This document shows positions 5,694 through 6,463 of a stretch of DNA of 6,463 bases, one piece after another. The notes beneath the pieces were generated by a model that saw only the letters and a list, made by a program, of their open reading frames with translations, was not told the origin of the DNA and did no database searches. Made by a program: the position numbers and the translations under genes. The first letter of the stretch is position 1. Each line of letters begins with the position of its first letter. Source of the stretch: Actinomycetes bacterium (GTDB taxonomy: Bacteria; Actinomycetota; Actinomycetes; S36-B12; UBA10799). The stretch is from contig JAKOZM010000316.1 of the NCBI GenBank assembly GCA_029779995.1, forward strand, positions 1 to 6,463. The letters run 5' to 3'.

Positions 5694-6463
5694 CATGAGC
5701 TGTGGGAGTCTGGCTCGATGATCAGGGTCGGATCCCCGTCTGGGGTTGGCTCGTTTCGCCACACACCATCGACCTCAGCCAGGTCTCCCTCGGGATGTGC
5801 CCACTCGACTCGCAGAATGCCATTCCCGGAGAGATGGGTTCGCTCATAGAGCTCACACAGTTCCTCGAACCTGCCCGTTCGATGGAGCTGATAGGCGACG
5901 TCGCCGCCGAGTGCTTCCACGGCGAAGTCCGCCGCCGCTTGGAGTGCTTCGTCCCGGGACAGATGCAGAAAGACATGCACGCTGTCACCTGTGCTGGAGC
6001 CCCGGTGAAGACGAGACCAGATCCTGGGGGCCGCCTCAATATCCCGGGTTCCGGTGCGGCGAAGGCGGGTCACTGCTTCTGGCCAATCTGTCGCGGCCAA
6101 GACCCAGGTGCAGAGCCACTCGTCCTTGGACATGAGGGCTGCTGGGCTGTCCTCATCGAGAAGGAGGAGCAGAACTTGGGCATCCCTGAGGAAGGCCGTG
6201 GCCAACGAGCTCTCTCCACTCGCGACGGAGCCAGAACGGTCGCCGAGAATCGCGGCTGCTGCCTCCAGTCGTCGAATCGAGCGAGTCAGCAGGGCCTCAG
6301 GCACTTCGATGCGGTGCAGCCCGCCATCACGATTGCCCTCAAGGAGCAGATGTCCCCAAAGACTCACCAGACCCAGAGCATCATCGGCGGCTTCATACCC
6401 ACCGCTGGGCAGTCGAACTCGACCAGCCTCGGAGAGCGCGGTGATGGTGCGAGCTGCCACCGC
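5693..6463 (-). CDS. Unrecognised protein, possibly 5'-truncated by the window edge
   Basis: The frame is open from the right edge to a TGA (read on the minus strand at 5695-5693). The first available start is GTG at 6460-6458, giving 255 aa, but the codon before it (GCG) is also open, so the true start may lie outside. I recognise no family. The visible protein has predicted alpha-helical stretches (DDALGLVSLWGHLLLEG; LTRSIRRLEAAAAILG; RDAQVLLLLLDED), a mixed region with VHVFLHLSRDEALQAAADF, and an acidic C-terminus ending IIEPDSHSS. There is no signal peptide, membrane segment or obvious catalytic motif. Many of its first codons end in A or T (16 of the first 34), so it looks more like the helicase operon than the reductase gene. 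It converges on the 71-aa gene with 31 bp between the stop codons. Confidence 0.72.
   Translation of the reverse strand, partial: AVAARTITALSEAGRVRLPSGGYEAADDALGLVSLWGHLLLEGNRDGGLHRIEVPEALLTRSIRRLEAAAAILGDRSGSVASGESSLATAFLRDAQVLLLLLDEDSPAALMSKDEWLCTWVLAATDWPEAVTRLRRTGTRDIEAAPRIWSRLHRGSSTGDSVHVFLHLSRDEALQAAADFAVEALGGDVAYQLHRTGRFEELCELYERTHLSGNGILRVEWAHPEGDLAEVDGVWRNEPTPDGDPTLIIEPDSHSS

Overview
This is a high-GC window that looks actinobacterial (Streptomyces or a relative). Codons in the first gene end almost always in G or C, start codons include GTG, and the protein families present are common in actinobacterial plasmids and integrative elements. The sequence alone does not settle the genus. 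I see no tRNA, rRNA, CRISPR array, transposase or integrase.

Layout, left to right. (1) A PAPS-reductase-like protein of the IbrA/DndC type (14-835, +) is followed 17 bp later by a small unrecognised 114-aa protein (853-1197, +) with a strong ribosome binding site. (2) A short non-coding interval holds a 16-codon remnant (1254-1301) matching the extreme C-terminus and stop codon of the first gene, followed directly by a GC-rich hairpin. (3) A tight two-gene operon follows: a pRiA4b ORF-3-like protein with two tetracysteine clusters (1338-2765, +), then, after 4 bp, an 880-aa SF2 DEAH helicase with five C-terminal helicase-associated (HA) repeats (2770-5412, +). (4) A 71-aa gene (5446-5661, +) is a shortened paralogue of the 114-aa protein. 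(5) A nested palindrome that is probably a bidirectional terminator separates it from a convergent, unrecognised gene (5693 to the right edge, -).

The main observation is the architecture. The helicase operon is bracketed by a relic of a reductase C-terminus on its left and a copy of the small gene on its right. The same two families lie adjacent and intact just upstream. The simplest reading is a second, diverged reductase/small-gene pair whose junction is now occupied by the operon. Codon choice supports a different origin for the operon: A/T-ending codons number about 2 in the first 50 of the reductase gene, against 15 and 14 in the first 50 of the two operon genes. The remnant has 7 in 15.

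Functionally, the helicase operon is a plausible but unproven nucleic-acid-directed accessory module, for example for defence or plasmid/element conflict. It has an ATPase motor, an array of probable nucleic-acid-binding repeats and a zinc-ribbon-like partner, but no recognisable nuclease. The reductase-like protein lacks the catalytic CGLH tail of assimilatory PAPS reductase, so it is probably not for sulfate assimilation.
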